64,000 nucleotides of DNA from Hydractinia symbiolongicarpus (GCF_029227915.1 NC_079881.1:20931501-20995500); one strand, 5' to 3'; shown: positions 43,030 through 54,386, counted from the stretch's first letter. Notes: generated by a model from the sequence alone, not told the origin. Made by a program: numbers and translations.

Positions 43030-44254
43030 GCAAGTATGTGTAATGTACTGTAAAATAATAAAAAAAGCTGGAAATACAAAATAACAATACCAGGCTGGAA
43101 CATTAAAAAAGTAAGACCACCTCAGCCTGGGCATTATATCCATTAAATATTTTTTGAGAAATCTAGCTAGCATTGTTTTTTTAGAGATAAGTCTCTGGAA
43201 ATAAATTTTTCTTACATTCTGAAGAATCCCCATCTCTCTTGTACTGAAATGTCGACTTGTTGACATGCAGACAAATAACATCACTTCGGCAATTTTTTGC
43301 CGACATGGAAAAATTTGATTTAAAATAATTTAGGGTCAAACGATTTATTTCTAGAATGTGTCAAATAAATATGCGTGAAAATTTTAGCTAACTTTTTCTT
43401 TCTTTAGATTCTGCTACGAATGCTACCGAAGCAAAGTTTACGAATTAGCATATGCTGTACAGAAATACTTTACTCACGTCTGTGGTTCTTCGCCCTTTTC
43501 GCCTTGTGAGTTGATACGAACTTCTTAGGGGCTTAGGCGCGAATTTCCTCATCGAAAGTTTCCCGCCAATGACTAGGAGGGATATTACATGCGACAAAGT
43601 AAAGGTTTAAATATGTGAAAGCGAAGTAAATAAACAGTTATTATTGTATTATAAATTATAATTTGACAAAATGGATTGTATTTTAAATGTCTCACATCCA
43701 TAATACAAGTTGAAATATTTGTTTCTCTCAAAATACGAGGACAAAAACCCCCCTGATAAATATTACAAAAAATAAATCGAACGTTTGGTACGCTCTGTTG
43801 AAAAAAAATCCATTGAATGTTTTGTGTACATTTCATGTTTGTGTTCATTCATTCTCTGATGTTATGTCACAAAAGTTTTAACATAGCATAAGAGAATGAA
43901 TGCACATGTAAAAAAGTACATAGATGCGGCTGTAAAGTTGCAAACAAATGGTAATATTTTGAAGTAGTAAAACTGCAGTAAAATTAGCGATATATATGAA
44001 AAACAACATAACGTCGGCATTAATATATCCAATCGCTGACAAATTACAAAAAAATTAAGTAAAACGTGCGTTCTTTATTTCTAGTTTATGACGATCTTTA
44101 ACAAACACCGAGTACGCTTCGTTATTTTGTTGGACAGTTTGGAACACTTCTATGAACGTCTGTTTGAGATATAACTTTGCAGGCCAGTGTGAGACGAACT
44201 AAAACAAATAAGATTTGAACGGAACAGATTCTCGGTAAAAAGTTAATTTGGTGC
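43030..44254. other. No gene seen, EnSpm right interior
   Basis: Low-complexity AT-rich sequence. A 97-codon and an 87-codon minus-strand ORF have no recognisable features and I do not support them. It could hold 5' non-coding exons or the promoter of the transposase gene. Confidence 0.4.
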
Positions 44255-44730
44255 AACGTTGAATAAACGTCGATAAGACGTCGGTTGAATCAACGTTGCA
44301 GTGCAACGTTGAATAAACGTCGATAAGACGTCGGTTGAATCAACGTTGCGGGTGCGACGTTGAATAGACGTCGGTTGAATCAACGTTGCGGGAGTGACGT
44401 TGAATAAACGTCGATAAGACGTCGGTTGAATCAACGTTGCAATACGACGTTGAATAAACGTCGGTTTTACGATCGTTGAAACAACGTCTTTTTTCGACGC
44501 TGTATCAACGTTGATATCACGTCGGTTGAAACAACGTTGTGGAAACGACGTTGAAAAGACGTCGATGATGCGACGTTGTATTCATGTCGGAGGGCAACGT
44601 TGAAAAGACGTTGAATTTACGTCGGTTGCATCGACGTTGCAGACCCAACGTTGATTAGACGTTGAATGTTGGTTGCGACGTCGCGACCAGAATTCAACGT
44701 CTAATCAACGTTGAAAAGACGTCGTGTGCC
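44255..44730. repeat. Right subterminal ACGTTGAA array
   Basis: Direct repeats of AACGTTGAATAAACGTCGAT and GACGTCGGTTGAATCAACG alternate with a period near 60 bp in the left half and become irregular toward the end. The array mirrors the one at the left end but lacks its long palindrome. An apparent minus-strand ORF here is a by-product of the repeats. Confidence 0.88.
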
Positions 44731-44737
44731 CACTGGG

Positions 44738-44822
44738 GTACAACCTCTATCTTGTTTCCAAAGACCTAACAGGTTGAGTTCATCATTGCGGTGGCTTGCC
44801 ACCTCTTTGTAAATTATTTTCC
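44738..44822 (+). repeat. 3' end of the EnSpm-split USP retroelement
   Basis: GTACAACCTCTATCTTGTTT up to CACCTCTTTGTAAATTATTTT matches 54304-54386 and ends where both copies lose similarity, which marks the 3' terminus of the retroelement. A short pairing is possible between GTGGCTTGCCAC and its own complement. Confidence 0.85.
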
Positions 44823-45173
44823 TATCTTCCTCTTCTCTCTAAGATTATTTGTGCTATGTCAGCGGAAGTATATCGTTGGTGTGCTAAAATGATAAAAAAA
44901 AACTTATGTGAACATAAATTAACGTTAATCTAATAGGCCAAGCTTGGGAAATAATCAACAAAAATAGCACAAGGGTAATTGATTACAGTAGGAAACGATA
45001 AGCCAAGAAATGCACTGAGATGCTTAGTAAAAAAATAACTGTAAAAAAACGTAAAATTCTCACCTTTTTTACTCATTCTACCAAGTGCAAGCCAAATAAA
45101 AACCAAGGTATTTTTGTTTCTTTAAATTATGAAAGAAAACTCTAAAATAGACTGCAATGCGTTAAATTAAATG
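44823..45173. other. No gene seen
   Basis: AT-rich spacer between the USP element end and the DIRS integrase remnant. The missing part of the tyrosine recombinase would be expected here, but I found no match in any frame. Confidence 0.4.
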
Positions 45174-45922
45174 CAAAGAGTTTCCTTTAAAATTGTAGGA
45201 ATAGCCACCAGTGGAACAGTAATTGTGCGCTGTCCCAGTTGGATGGTCTTACTCCATCTAACTAGAACGAGAATATGGTCATCATGAAAAGTAAAATCAG
45301 ACCGAACTAGTTGTTTGAGCGGATTAAATATCGTAGAAGATGCCATCTATAAATGTGACTTACGTAACAGACCAAAAAATGAAACTAAACAAACAGCCCA
45401 AAATGAAGCATGAAAGCTACAATTTAGGTTAAGGCGTGAACGAATGCCAAAAAGAAGAGCAGTGGTAATAGGAAGACGTGGCTTGGCCAGAACACCAAGC
45501 ATACGCTTCATACCTTTTAAAACTGTGGATAGTGTCCAATTATTGGTTAGAGGATTAGCATATCCCATCTCAAGATGTAGAAGGCCAACAAAATTTAGAT
45601 ACATACAAACTGATTGTTGTAGTAAAAACCTAGCCAATTGGGCAATATATAGGCATAAAAATTCTGTGGAGGCAGGCACAAGTGGCGAAGACATCTGGCT
45701 ACAAAAATATTCATATGCCTTGCGATGCGTGCGATAGCTCTTTTTTGTATTCTCAGCATAGGTGGCCTGCCGAAAAAGGACAACGTCGTGCACCAACTCC
45801 GAAACGAAGGGGGGCAACTCTAGAGGAAGGAGAATACAAAAATTAGCTACCACAGATGGTATACTTACCAATGAGAAAATAATAAGAATAGGCAGACATA
45901 TGATTGATGGCAACCAAATCAC
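45174..45922 (-). pseudogene. DIRS tyrosine recombinase, truncated before the catalytic Tyr
   Basis: The N-terminal SAM-like domain is present (YAENTKKSYRTHRKAYEYFC) and the catalytic domain starts with FFGLLRKSHL, which carries the first catalytic Arg. A TAG follows at once, and the same frame then gives VRWSKTIQLGQRTITVPLVA, the beta-hairpin after box A. Nothing resembling the HxxR and Tyr boxes follows before the frame ends at 45174. The enzyme is therefore missing most of its active site. Confidence 0.72.
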
Positions 45923-47440
45923 AGACTGAAGTCAGTGAGTTGAGCTGCAAAAAGTGCAAAAATGATAATAAGTGTTGTCTTGAATGAAGACGTGATATGT
46001 CGTCAGCAAGGACATTCTGAGCACCAGCTACATGCAAAACCTTCAAAAGAAAATTGAAGGTAGCCGATGACCAAAACAACTGACGTAAATAGTCCATCAT
46101 AACAGGGTGATTGGTAGTTCCTTTATTAAGCATAGCAACGAAGACATGGATAGTTTTGTTCTTCCAAGTGGGAGCCCAGCGAATATCAAAAAGAACTACA
46201 CACAGGGCTTCCTTAAAATTAATATGCAGAGGCAAGAGGGGAATGGTCTACCCATAGATGAGAATAGAACCAATCACCCTCAAAAAAGGCACCAACAGCG
46301 TCAGAGCAAGCATCAGTTTGCAGGCTGGTAATAGGTCTTTGGTCATAGAAATCGCATTGTCCATTAAACACACCCAAGAACTGATCCCACCAAGCTATAT
46401 CCCTGTGAAATTCGAGCGTCAAGCGACACTTCGGGGCAGGGGAAGACAAGGTGTTCATCAGATCCAGGACACGTCTCAAGAACGTTCTACCACCATACAC
46501 GATTTTACAAGCCCAATTTAGGCGACCAGCAAGACGTTGCAACTCATTCTTAGAGGCTTTCTGCTTGGTTAAAAAATTTGAGACTACTTCCCTCAATGCA
46601 TCCAGTTTAGCAGGTGGAAGAGAAAGGGTAAGTGACAGTGTCAAGCAGAATTCCAAGAAAAGTAAGTTGCTGGCATGGAGGAACCAACATAGCAGGGCTA
46701 AGCTAAAACCCTAGTGCAACAAGTAATTTACAGAGTGTGTTATAGGCCTCATAACATTCAGTCTGTGTTCGGCCAATAACAAGAAAATCATCTAGGTAAA
46801 CAATAACGAGAGGAAAACCTCGTCTTAGCATCATACGATAAACAGATTGTGTAAGGCGATGAAATATTCCAGGAGCACTTCGACCTCCAAAAGGAAGTCG
46901 AAGTCGACAAGATATGAGTATCGAGTGCTTCCAGAAAACCGCCATTTTAGACCAAACGCAGCATAGTTTGATTGATGAACAGGTAGTGACCGATATGCAT
47001 GGCGTAGATCAACCTTGGCCAGAAAATATCCCTGTTTGATCATAGCACAGGCATCATCGATAGTTTGAAATTTTTGTTTTTCAATATCAATGTACGTATT
47101 GACACCCTTTCCAACTGGCATGGAACAGTCATGTATAATGCGTAACTCGTCAGAGTCAGGTTTGGGGACAGCCCTAAGAGCACTGACAATGGTAGGTTTA
47201 CATTGAGTAAGAATATAGTTACCAGTTTTAAGTTCATCCAGCAGAGTAGCTTCTACTTTCATATGAGCTGTAGGACTGGTAACAGAAAAGTAGTTATTCA
47301 TTTCGGCAGGCAATAAATCAGAGTCCTTAGGAAGAAGCTGAAAACCACAGTGAATTCCATTAAGGAGGAAGTCACGATCTGGGTCTTCAGCCAGTTCATT
47401 GGTCCATAAGTCAACATTAAGAGGAGTGCGAAATTCTGAG
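45843..47440 (-). pseudogene. pol: DIRS reverse transcriptase and RNase H
   Basis: RT begins near 47430 in one frame and is readable at 47313-46831: VPKPDSDELRIIHDCS, YFLAKVDLRHAYRSLPVH with the first Asp. The next frame (46945-46703) has FGGRSAPGIFHRLTQ and VIVYLDDFLVIGRT with the YLDD box. RNase H is at 46656-45843, split by a frameshift near 46225: LQTDACSDAVGAFFEG, then INFKEALCVVL and NVLADDISRL. At least three frameshifts make the copy inactive. Confidence 0.82.
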
Positions 47441-47445
47441 GGTAT

Positions 47446-48883
47446 TCAATTGTCAGAATTGTGGTTTTGTCCAGAATGAGGTTTGCCACAAGCCTGATTA
47501 CCAATTTTGCGGTTGCAGACGTGGGTGAATTTACATTCTGTTTTCTGGCAACCTTTTTGGCGGTTAAAATTACGACATATTTCCACACCGGAAGAAGTAT
47601 GTGTAGGAAACCCTGAAGACGATCCTGAGGCAGGTGAACCTGAATTTCCCTTACTTAAGGTACTGGAAGGGTTACAGACAGGAGGGGAGACCCAACGAGG
47701 TATAAGCATCACTTCATGCAAATGGCTATTGTCAAAGCTCCATGGATTGCCATAAGTGTGCTGAAGAATTCGATATTCATCGTCATACTTTAGCACAGAC
47801 TCCCAGGTGTACTTTCTAGCCAACTCTAAGATCTTAATGGAATAAGACAAATAGTCACGTAAATCGGACGAGGTTGGCAATCTGGCAGAAGACGATAATT
47901 CATAAAAAATTCTCAAATTAGCTATGTTATATTGTTCCATGGAAAGAGATTCCAGTCTTGGCTTCTTATTTCCAATGGCCAACATTAGCGTAGTTTGCGA
48001 ACCAGGATCAGTAGAAATAACTTTCTCCTGCTCCACAGGACGAAGACGAGACACAAAATCGACAATACGAAGTGGCTTACCATTTCCAGTGTTTGAAGAA
48101 AGTGCAGGGCACAGAAACAATGCTGAACTACGGTCTTCTTGCTGGCGAAAAACATCCGATAGGGAGCGTGTTTGTTGTTGTGACATGACAGTGCGATTGG
48201 TCAACAAATTGGCGGACTGTTGCGGAGCAAGCAAGGAAGCAAAACAAGATGGCGGTTGTACGTCAAGAGGTGAAGGGCGGAGATTGTCTTGGACACGATT
48301 GGTTGGATTTACAGTTTTGCTGCAACGGGGAAGTGCTTAAAATTTGTGCTGGGCGGGAATTTCTGGAAGAAGCTGAGCGAAGCCTAGCTAATTCTGATTG
48401 TCGAGCAGCAATCTGATTGAGAAGGTGTTGCTCTTCTGTTTGTAAACTTTCCCTTAGGGATAGCTCTTCCTGTTCTAAGACAGCCAGCTGATTTCGAAGA
48501 GCAGCTAGCTGAGACGCCGAAGAAGATTTGTTTGGGTTGTTTAGGTGAGACTGCAGAGGCGAAGATCTGTGGATTGAAGACATTGGGTTATTAGCGATAG
48601 TTGAGGAAAGTGTTGAAGTAGCTGATGTGACAGTGCTGGTAGCGCTAGAACGACGACCTGGACAGTGACGACTGGGAATACCAAAGTCGTGTAGAGCCAG
48701 AAGTTCCTTGCAGCCAGGACATTTTGGGATACGTTTCTTTTTGAGTGTGGACGATTCCTCAAGAGCGACAGACATTGCAGCAGATTGGAAGGTTTGTGAA
48801 GTTGAATCTTCATCTTCTGAGCCATCTGGCGTTTGAGTAGGTGAGATAAAATATAACAGCATCCCTATAGGTGATAAATTCAT
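47446..48883 (-). pseudogene. gag: DIRS gag-like ORFs with CCCH zinc finger
   Basis: Two overlapping frames. 48883-48263 has a cysteine motif (CPGCKELLALHDFG ... HCPG), Ser-rich linkers and a coiled coil that includes QLAALRNQLAVLEQEELSL. 48255-47446 has a helical domain (DYLSYSIKILELARKYTWES) and a CCCH finger (CRNFNRQKGCQKTECKFTH) with a second Cys/His group behind it. The frame change near 48250 is either decay or an overlap between two ORFs. CCCH-type gag proteins are usual in animal DIRS elements. Confidence 0.7.
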
Positions 48884-49394
48884 GTTTAATTAGCCAAAGA
48901 TTGGTTTGATTGCAAAATGATTGATTAGATATAAGTGGATTAATAAGCAGCAGACATAAGCATAAGAAAAACTGCTAGAACTGAAAAGGAAAACCATGAG
49001 GCAACTGCAGCTTAAATACTAGCAAGACTGCTGACCAAAATATATGCTGCTGACCAGAAAAGGCACATAGGTAAATGGTGAACTAACTATGGGCAATACA
49101 AACCAGAGTACTCTAGGAAGAAGATCTATATATGTGTGCATTTAAACACTCATAAATATATATTTATGAGCCACATACAACCTGCGATAGGAGAGATATA
49201 TTTTTTGATGCCACGATTCTATGCTATAATGCTACGATGGATACGATGCTATGATACGCTGCTACGATGGATACGATGCTGCAAGGCTACGATTTGCGCA
49301 AAGGAGAACGACTATTTATTATTTGCTCATCTCATGCGCTGTTATACGCTATGTATGCAGGAGGGAGACTGTCATTAGGCAGGTCCACAGCAAC
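48884..49394. repeat. Non-coding, with short imperfect repeats at 49226-49295
   Basis: No gene. Repeated words GCTACGATGGATACGATGCT appear about three times in 70 bp. The stretch leads into a 3' UTR fragment of a USP-type retroelement. Confidence 0.6.
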
Positions 49395-49765
49395 AATTAT
49401 CTGTGTAAGGCTGAGTGTTGGAGCTCCATAACACGTGGAAAGCTACATCCAGGGTCACAAGTCCTGGCGCGCAGATAGTTGGTTGCTTCTTAAACACATT
49501 CTCTAAAGAATAATTTTAAATTTATCCGTTTAAGGATATTCACGTTATGATAAGTTTTATTTATCTTATTTGTACCTATTCAATTCATTTTGAATTGCTT
49601 TAATATTTATTGTTTAGTGTTGCGTTCTGTCGCTGTTGTATTTTTCTGCCTTTTACGGTCAATGTTTTTAGGAAATCCTTGCAAAAAGGGGGATTTTGCT
49701 TTTTTGAAAAATCTCTAGAGGGTTGCAACCTCTAACTATAGGAGAACCAGCTGTCATTAGACAAG
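49395..49765 (+). repeat. Solo 3' UTR of the second USP-retroelement family
   Basis: It matches 55630-55945 in order: GTGTAAGGCTGAGTGTTGG, CCATAACACGTGGAAAGC, CACAAGTCCTGGCGC, then the tail TCCTTGCAAAAAGGGGGATT, CTCTAGAGGGTTGCAACCTC and GTCATTAGA. No coding sequence remains in front of it, so it is a strongly 5'-truncated copy, as usual for target-primed retroelements. Confidence 0.8.
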
Positions 49766-50193
49766 AAATATCATTACAGCTAGCTGTTTTGTCACCTCAT
49801 CATCTAATAAACTGGATGCAATGGTATGATGTAGCGATGGTTATGACGTGGATAATTCTTTTCACAAGTAAATAAAATTGTTAATTAGAACATAAACAAA
49901 AGGTTTAAACTGACCAACATTTGTATGCTGATAAAATTAAAGACCTATCTTGATGGAACACATATCTAGGTTTACAAGAAAGTGTTAATTTTTGTTAAGC
50001 TTTATACTTTGTGTATTGATTGAGATTAAACTTAATGTTCTTAATAATGAGAAGGTTTAACTAGTGCTAACATATATTAAAACTAATATAAACTAGTGTC
50101 ATAAATTTTTGTAATACACTGAACGAAGTCCGTGAATAAATCTTTGTCTTTGTTTATGTATTCGCCCAAATGAGATTTAAACTGTGCCTTTGT
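49766..50193. other. No gene seen
   Basis: AT-rich spacer between the retroelement 3' UTR and the Merlin relic; no repeats or ORFs that I can support. Confidence 0.4.
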
Positions 50194-51130
50194 TACTTTA
50201 AAGGAAGAAACTTACGCTGGAAGAAATTTTCGCGGTTTTTAGGGCCTTTCTGTGAAATTTTCTAAAAACGTGTTGTCCGCAAATTTTTCTAAAACGGAAG
50301 CGAAAGTTTCTTTGTTTAAAGTTCACCGAAACTTGCCATTTTTGAGTGGTTTACTTTAAAATGCAAATAGTCCTTTTCGCCTATGATATCGTACACTTTC
50401 CAACAATCCGAAATTATAATCGAACCAGTTAGAATATATTGTTCAATTAAAGGTAACAGTCTATTCCTATCTCTTTTGGCAACAGCGATCATAAAGATTT
50501 TTCGAGTTTTCTCTCCAATACCACCAAAAACCCATTGTCCATCCACATGATGGCCCAAATTAAATGTTCGAGGTTGAAAGTAATTCGTTATCTATCTTTT
50601 TTCTACAAAATAATAAGAAAACACATTTACCACAATGGTATTTTCTTTTACCAAACTTTGACTCATCGATCTGAACTCTAACACGACCACCTATAGGTGA
50701 AGAACTGTTCATCATAATTTCGTCGCAAACTTCTCTGCAAAAATTGTCTCAGTCTACTGCAGTCCATCAGGAAATTCCCATTTCACGTATTATCTTTTTT
50801 TGTTCTGTACAGTCATAAATATTTGTTAAGTTAAGTTTACAAAATTATGTATTTTCGGAAGAATACCTGTTGTCCACCAGTATGTTAATTCGATTATTTC
50901 TTCAATTGTCAAATTACTCTATTCAAACTACAAACCTTTTCTCATTGAAATGTCTTTGATGCGGTCATTTTTTTGACATCGCCACTTAAAACCACATGGA
51001 GAATATAGAGGTGCTTTTTTAATTCCATGGTAGAACCACAAACAGGGCATTGTCTGGACCTTATGGAGAATATAGAGGTGCTTTTTTAATTCCATGGTAG
51101 AACCACAAACAGGGCATTGTCTGGACCTCG
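50194..51130 (-). pseudogene. Merlin-type transposase (ISXO2-like), decayed
   Basis: Minus-strand blocks give the Merlin/IS1595 order. A zinc ribbon at 51125-50940 has CPVCGSTMELKK and SPCGFKWRCQKND, split by a one-base slip. LTIEEIIELTYWWTTG lies near 50890. A block at 50780-50630 has DESKFGKRKYHCG with the first catalytic Asp, and contains an in-frame TGA. The last block, 50558-50316, has GQWVFGGIGEKTRK, LTGSIIISDCWKVYD with the second Asp, and FKVNHSK. TACTTTAAAGGAAGAAA at 50194-50210 may be its left end. The right end was not found. The bacterial look of the motifs is normal for Merlin and no sign of contamination. Confidence 0.78.
50997..51130. repeat. 67-bp tandem duplication in the Merlin zinc ribbon
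   Basis: GGAGAATATAGAGGTGCTTT to GCATTGTCTGGACC occurs twice in direct succession with a 67-bp offset, duplicating the first half of the zinc-ribbon coding sequence. Confidence 0.9.
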
Positions 51131-51559
51131 CTATAACGTTATTTTCAAATGATCAACGAATGGATGTATCCTTATTACATATAACATCTCTTAACAGTTT
51201 TCTAAAATTGATATGGTGACTTCGTTTTTATTACTATTATAGCACCACCTCTATGTCTTTAGTTTCTGTAGACAGGTTAAATGTTTTCAAAGTCTGAGAT
51301 CCTCTTTCTCTTGTTTTTTTAGTAATTTAATTAGTAATAACGAAAATGAAAATTAAAACACGGTAATTAGATGAAAATAAAATAACACAAGTATTATAGC
51401 TAGTATAATTTTAAATTTTATGACATTTTTTAAACGTTTAATTGTTCTTTATTGATATACCCTTTTTGGTATAGGTGTTGTCTTATGCTCATACTAATCA
51501 GTTTGTTTATTTGATTTGAATCTGGTTTTGTATTTTAAACGATCCATATTTGTGGTGAT
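51131..51559. other. No gene seen
   Basis: AT-rich sequence upstream of the USP retroelement copy. The 5' truncation point of that copy should lie near 51500-51600. Confidence 0.4.
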
Positions 51560-53824
51560 ACCTGATGGGAAATTCTTAAGTTCATGTTCAATAAACACTA
51601 CTGATTCATTGACGGACCGATCTGTACGGAATCTCTCGATTTTACCAGCGTTGTTAGAATTGAGGTTTGTTATTACATCTTCAAATTCTGACTTAAGAAT
51701 GCCTCTAAATTTACTGTGCGTACCAGATTTAAAATCTGGAAATTGGAAAGTTGATGAGGCAGTTCTTTTGGCGGATAGTCAGCTCAATTTCAAAAGGATT
51801 TTAGGTTTGCATCAGACTGATCGAGCTGGCTTAGGGCTCTTAGACCACAAAAATATACCACCAAAAGGCAATTATGCTTACCGAAGCTTGTTTCCAATAT
51901 CATTGAAGAAAATAAAGAAGATATTTACCATGCCAGAGCTGTACAGTTGCATTTGCAAGGCAATTGGACGAAATGGTGCTCTTATGTGAAAAATGATTTA
52001 TCTTGGAGAACAATTCTTTCACTGCCACAATGTCTAACTTCCTTTTGTATAGGGGCAACCTACGACACCCTTCCCTTTCCAACCAATCTTGTGAGATGGG
52101 GAATTGAGAAAGACAAAAGTTGCACTCTGTGCAAGAAACCATCCTCAAATGTCTCTCACATATTGGGTGCCTGTAGGACCTCCCTTACGCAGGGTAGATA
52201 CACATACCGTTATGACTCGGTTTTAATAGTTTTGGTTAAGGCATTAAAAGAGTTTTTGGTATCATATGAACCTCTTAAGGTTTCCAAGTGCAACAAAATT
52301 AATTTCATTCCGGCCGGTCAATCACCATTTAAGATGAGGCATACAAAGTGTCCAGGCCTTCTTCACCTTGCTTCCGATTGGAAAATAATGTCAGATTTAG
52401 ATTCCGTTTTAGTTGTTCCACCATACATTGCAATAACACAACTACGCCCAGACGTGTTATTAATATCCAGTTCTTCCAAAACTGTAATTATGTTAGAACT
52501 GACTTGTCCATGTGAAGAGAACACGGAATATTGGCACAAACGAAAGCTTAGCAAATATTCTTTACTTTGTTATGCTATGAAAAACAATGAATGGATCGTG
52601 CATTTCTTTGCCATTGAGGTGGGTGCAAGGGGTTTCTGTTCAGAATCAATAAGGACCTGTTTTCGTCACCTTGGTTTCACTAACAAGCCTTTACGTTCCC
52701 TATTAAAATCCCTAACTTTTACCTCCATGAGTGCTTCTTTTTACATCTGGATGTCTCTAAATTCTGCCACTTGGGTTGAGCCTGAAAAGTCCCCAATCAT
52801 TCCTGAAGTTTCTTCTCTTACAAATATGGAATGTAAGAAATCAAAAACCCCTGAGAAATCTTCCGCAAATCACACAAAATCTTGTAAAATCAAAAAACCC
52901 GAAAAACTTGCTACAAGGTCGTCCAAAACAACAGTCGCATTGCCATCTAACCCTGATTTTAGGAATAGCGGTCTAAAAAACTTGGGAAACACATGTTATG
53001 CAAACTCCATCTTACAATGTTTTTTTAAACTTCCAAAAGTTAAAGAAGCCATTTCTATCAGCAAAACAACCTCAAAGTTAGGCGAAGCATTTGTAGGTGT
53101 TCTCCAAAGTTTGGCTGTTTCTAGAAGTCCAGTTGATTCCTCTTTGCGTGCTATGAAACATCATATCTCAGCTGCGAAGGGAAGTGCATTTAATATCTTT
53201 GCTCAGCACGACGTCCCCGAGGTTCTTGAATATCTCCTACCTGGTCTGTCATTAGACTTTCCATTTCTTGGAAGTCTTTTTAGTATTGGCATCAAGACAT
53301 CAACCACTTGCAATTCATGTCATATTACCAGCTCCTCAGAAGTTATAGCACCATGCATCCAACTTTCTCTGCACCCTACGTTACAATCTTCTTTAGATAA
53401 TTTCTTTGAAAGCGAGGAGTTGTCAGACACCAATGCCTACTTCTGCCATGTTTGCAACGCTCATCAAACTGCTCTAGTTGAAAAAGAGGTAGTGTCGTGC
53501 GGTTACCATCTCATTTTACAGCGAAAACGTTTTGCCAGTGCCAACGGCCTTGTGTCAAAAATTGCCTCTCGTATTACTGCTTACCCTGGTACCCTTTCCA
53601 TACCTTTAACCGTAGATGGAGAAGTGAAATTTCGTAAAAATTTTCAATTAAGGGCTATTATCAACCATTGCGGCAACTTAAATAATGGTCACTACACGAC
53701 CATAGCCTTCGACCAAATTGTACACAGGTGGATACATTGCAACGATAGAGCAGTAATTTTCTGTGATGACCGCCTTATTAACAGTCACGAATCATATGTT
53801 TTCTTTTTAGAAGAGCTGAGATAA
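51560..53824 (+). pseudogene. Non-LTR retroelement ORF end: CCHC knuckle, restriction-like endonuclease and USP domain
   Basis: The frame starts in the region after the RT domain (LKSGNWKVDEAVLLADSQLN, RAGLGLLDHK). After a frameshift near 51890 it runs open for over 600 codons. QGNWTKWCSYVKNDLSW and YDTLPFPTNLVRWGI precede the knuckle CTLCKKPSSNVSHILGAC, then the nuclease motif RPDVLLI ... VIMLELTCPCEE ... KRKLSKY, as in R2/NeSL/Hero-type elements. A 70-residue Lys/Ser/Pro linker leads in frame to a USP domain: GLKNLGNTCYANSILQC with the active Cys (codon 52994-52996), HDVPEVLEYLL, CNSCH and CHVCNA zinc pairs, NGHYTTIAF with the His (53690-53692), and HCNDRAV. The RT core is absent because the copy is 5'-truncated. 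The family cleaves ubiquitin from proteins; here a role in the host response is inference. Confidence 0.9.
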
Positions 53825-54386
53825 GAATATTTTAACCGGAATGCATCAGCAAGAGGGCTTGACTACACTCAGTCTTGTCTTTGGAGAGTGACGACTCCAC
53901 TTATTACCCCAGTTAAAAAAAAAAATAATAATAAAATAAAAAAATATTGGCAGGGGGGGGGGGGGGTTGATCACACATGATCTTGTCTTTGGAGAGTAAC
54001 GACTCCACTTATTACCTGAGTTAAAAACAAAGAATAGCACAGTTGAACAGAAAGTGGTCAAAGTTAATTTTAGGAAGATAGGGATGTCTAGTTTCTGCTG
54101 ATGACCTTCCGCGGACCTCTTCGAGGTGACCCAGCTAGACATCCAGGGTACTTAGGTTCAGAAATATGGGTCGAAACCTACCTGCCCTTGGTTAAAGTTC
54201 TGTTCATCTTTTCAAATGTGTTGTGTCCTTTTTTTTTTTTTTTATATTTTTTTAATTCCTTGTAAAAAGGGAGAATTGTGCTTTTAGAGGCATATTCTCT
54301 AGAGGAGTACAACCTCTAGCTTGTTTCCAAAGACCTAACAGGTTGAGTTCATCATTGCGGTGGCTTGCCACCTCTTTGTAAATTAT
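53825..54386 (+). repeat. 3' UTR of the USP retroelement, uninterrupted copy
   Basis: It corresponds to 31307-31781 plus 44738-44822 and thereby defines the empty EnSpm site at 54303. A run of 14 G lies near 53951-53964, and an A-rich tract with AATAATAATAAAATAAAAAA before it. Two direct copies of the CTTGTCTTTGGAGAGTGACG motif are about 110 bp apart. Confidence 0.88.

Larger units (their letters stand above)
31782..44737. mobile_element. EnSpm/CACTA-type DNA transposon, 12,956 bp, with cargo genes
   Basis: The ends are CCCAGTGGGCAC and GTGCCCACTGGG. The dinucleotide GT flanks both ends (31780-31781, 44738-44739). The empty site is present in the window at 54303 (GAGGAGTACAACCTCT), and removing the element with one GT reproduces it exactly. 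Both ends carry arrays of ACGTTGAA/CAACGTC repeats. Inside, all on the minus strand, are a Tnp2-like transposase, a protein kinase and a multi-exon DUF4806 protein, and also a 162-bp tandem repeat and a nested MITE. Confidence 0.92.
45174..48883 (-). mobile_element. DIRS-type tyrosine-recombinase retrotransposon, truncated
   Basis: The minus strand encodes gag, then RT, RNase H and finally a tyrosine recombinase, with no DDE integrase and no protease, which is the DIRS arrangement. I found no terminal repeats at either side. The recombinase ends early, so the right portion of the element has been lost. Confidence 0.82.

Noticed and set aside
44243-44434. Minus-strand ORF with IQPTSYRRLFN repeats
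   Set aside because: It is a reading of the ACGTTGAA subterminal repeats of the EnSpm element.
50316-51130. Bacterial contamination, because of ISXO2-like and YqaJ-like motifs
   Set aside because: Merlin and IS4EU/ISL2EU are eukaryotic transposons with such motifs, and introns and AT-rich flanks are continuous with the rest.
51900-52148. Minus-strand ORF with cysteines
   Set aside because: It is antisense to the CCHC knuckle region of the retroelement.
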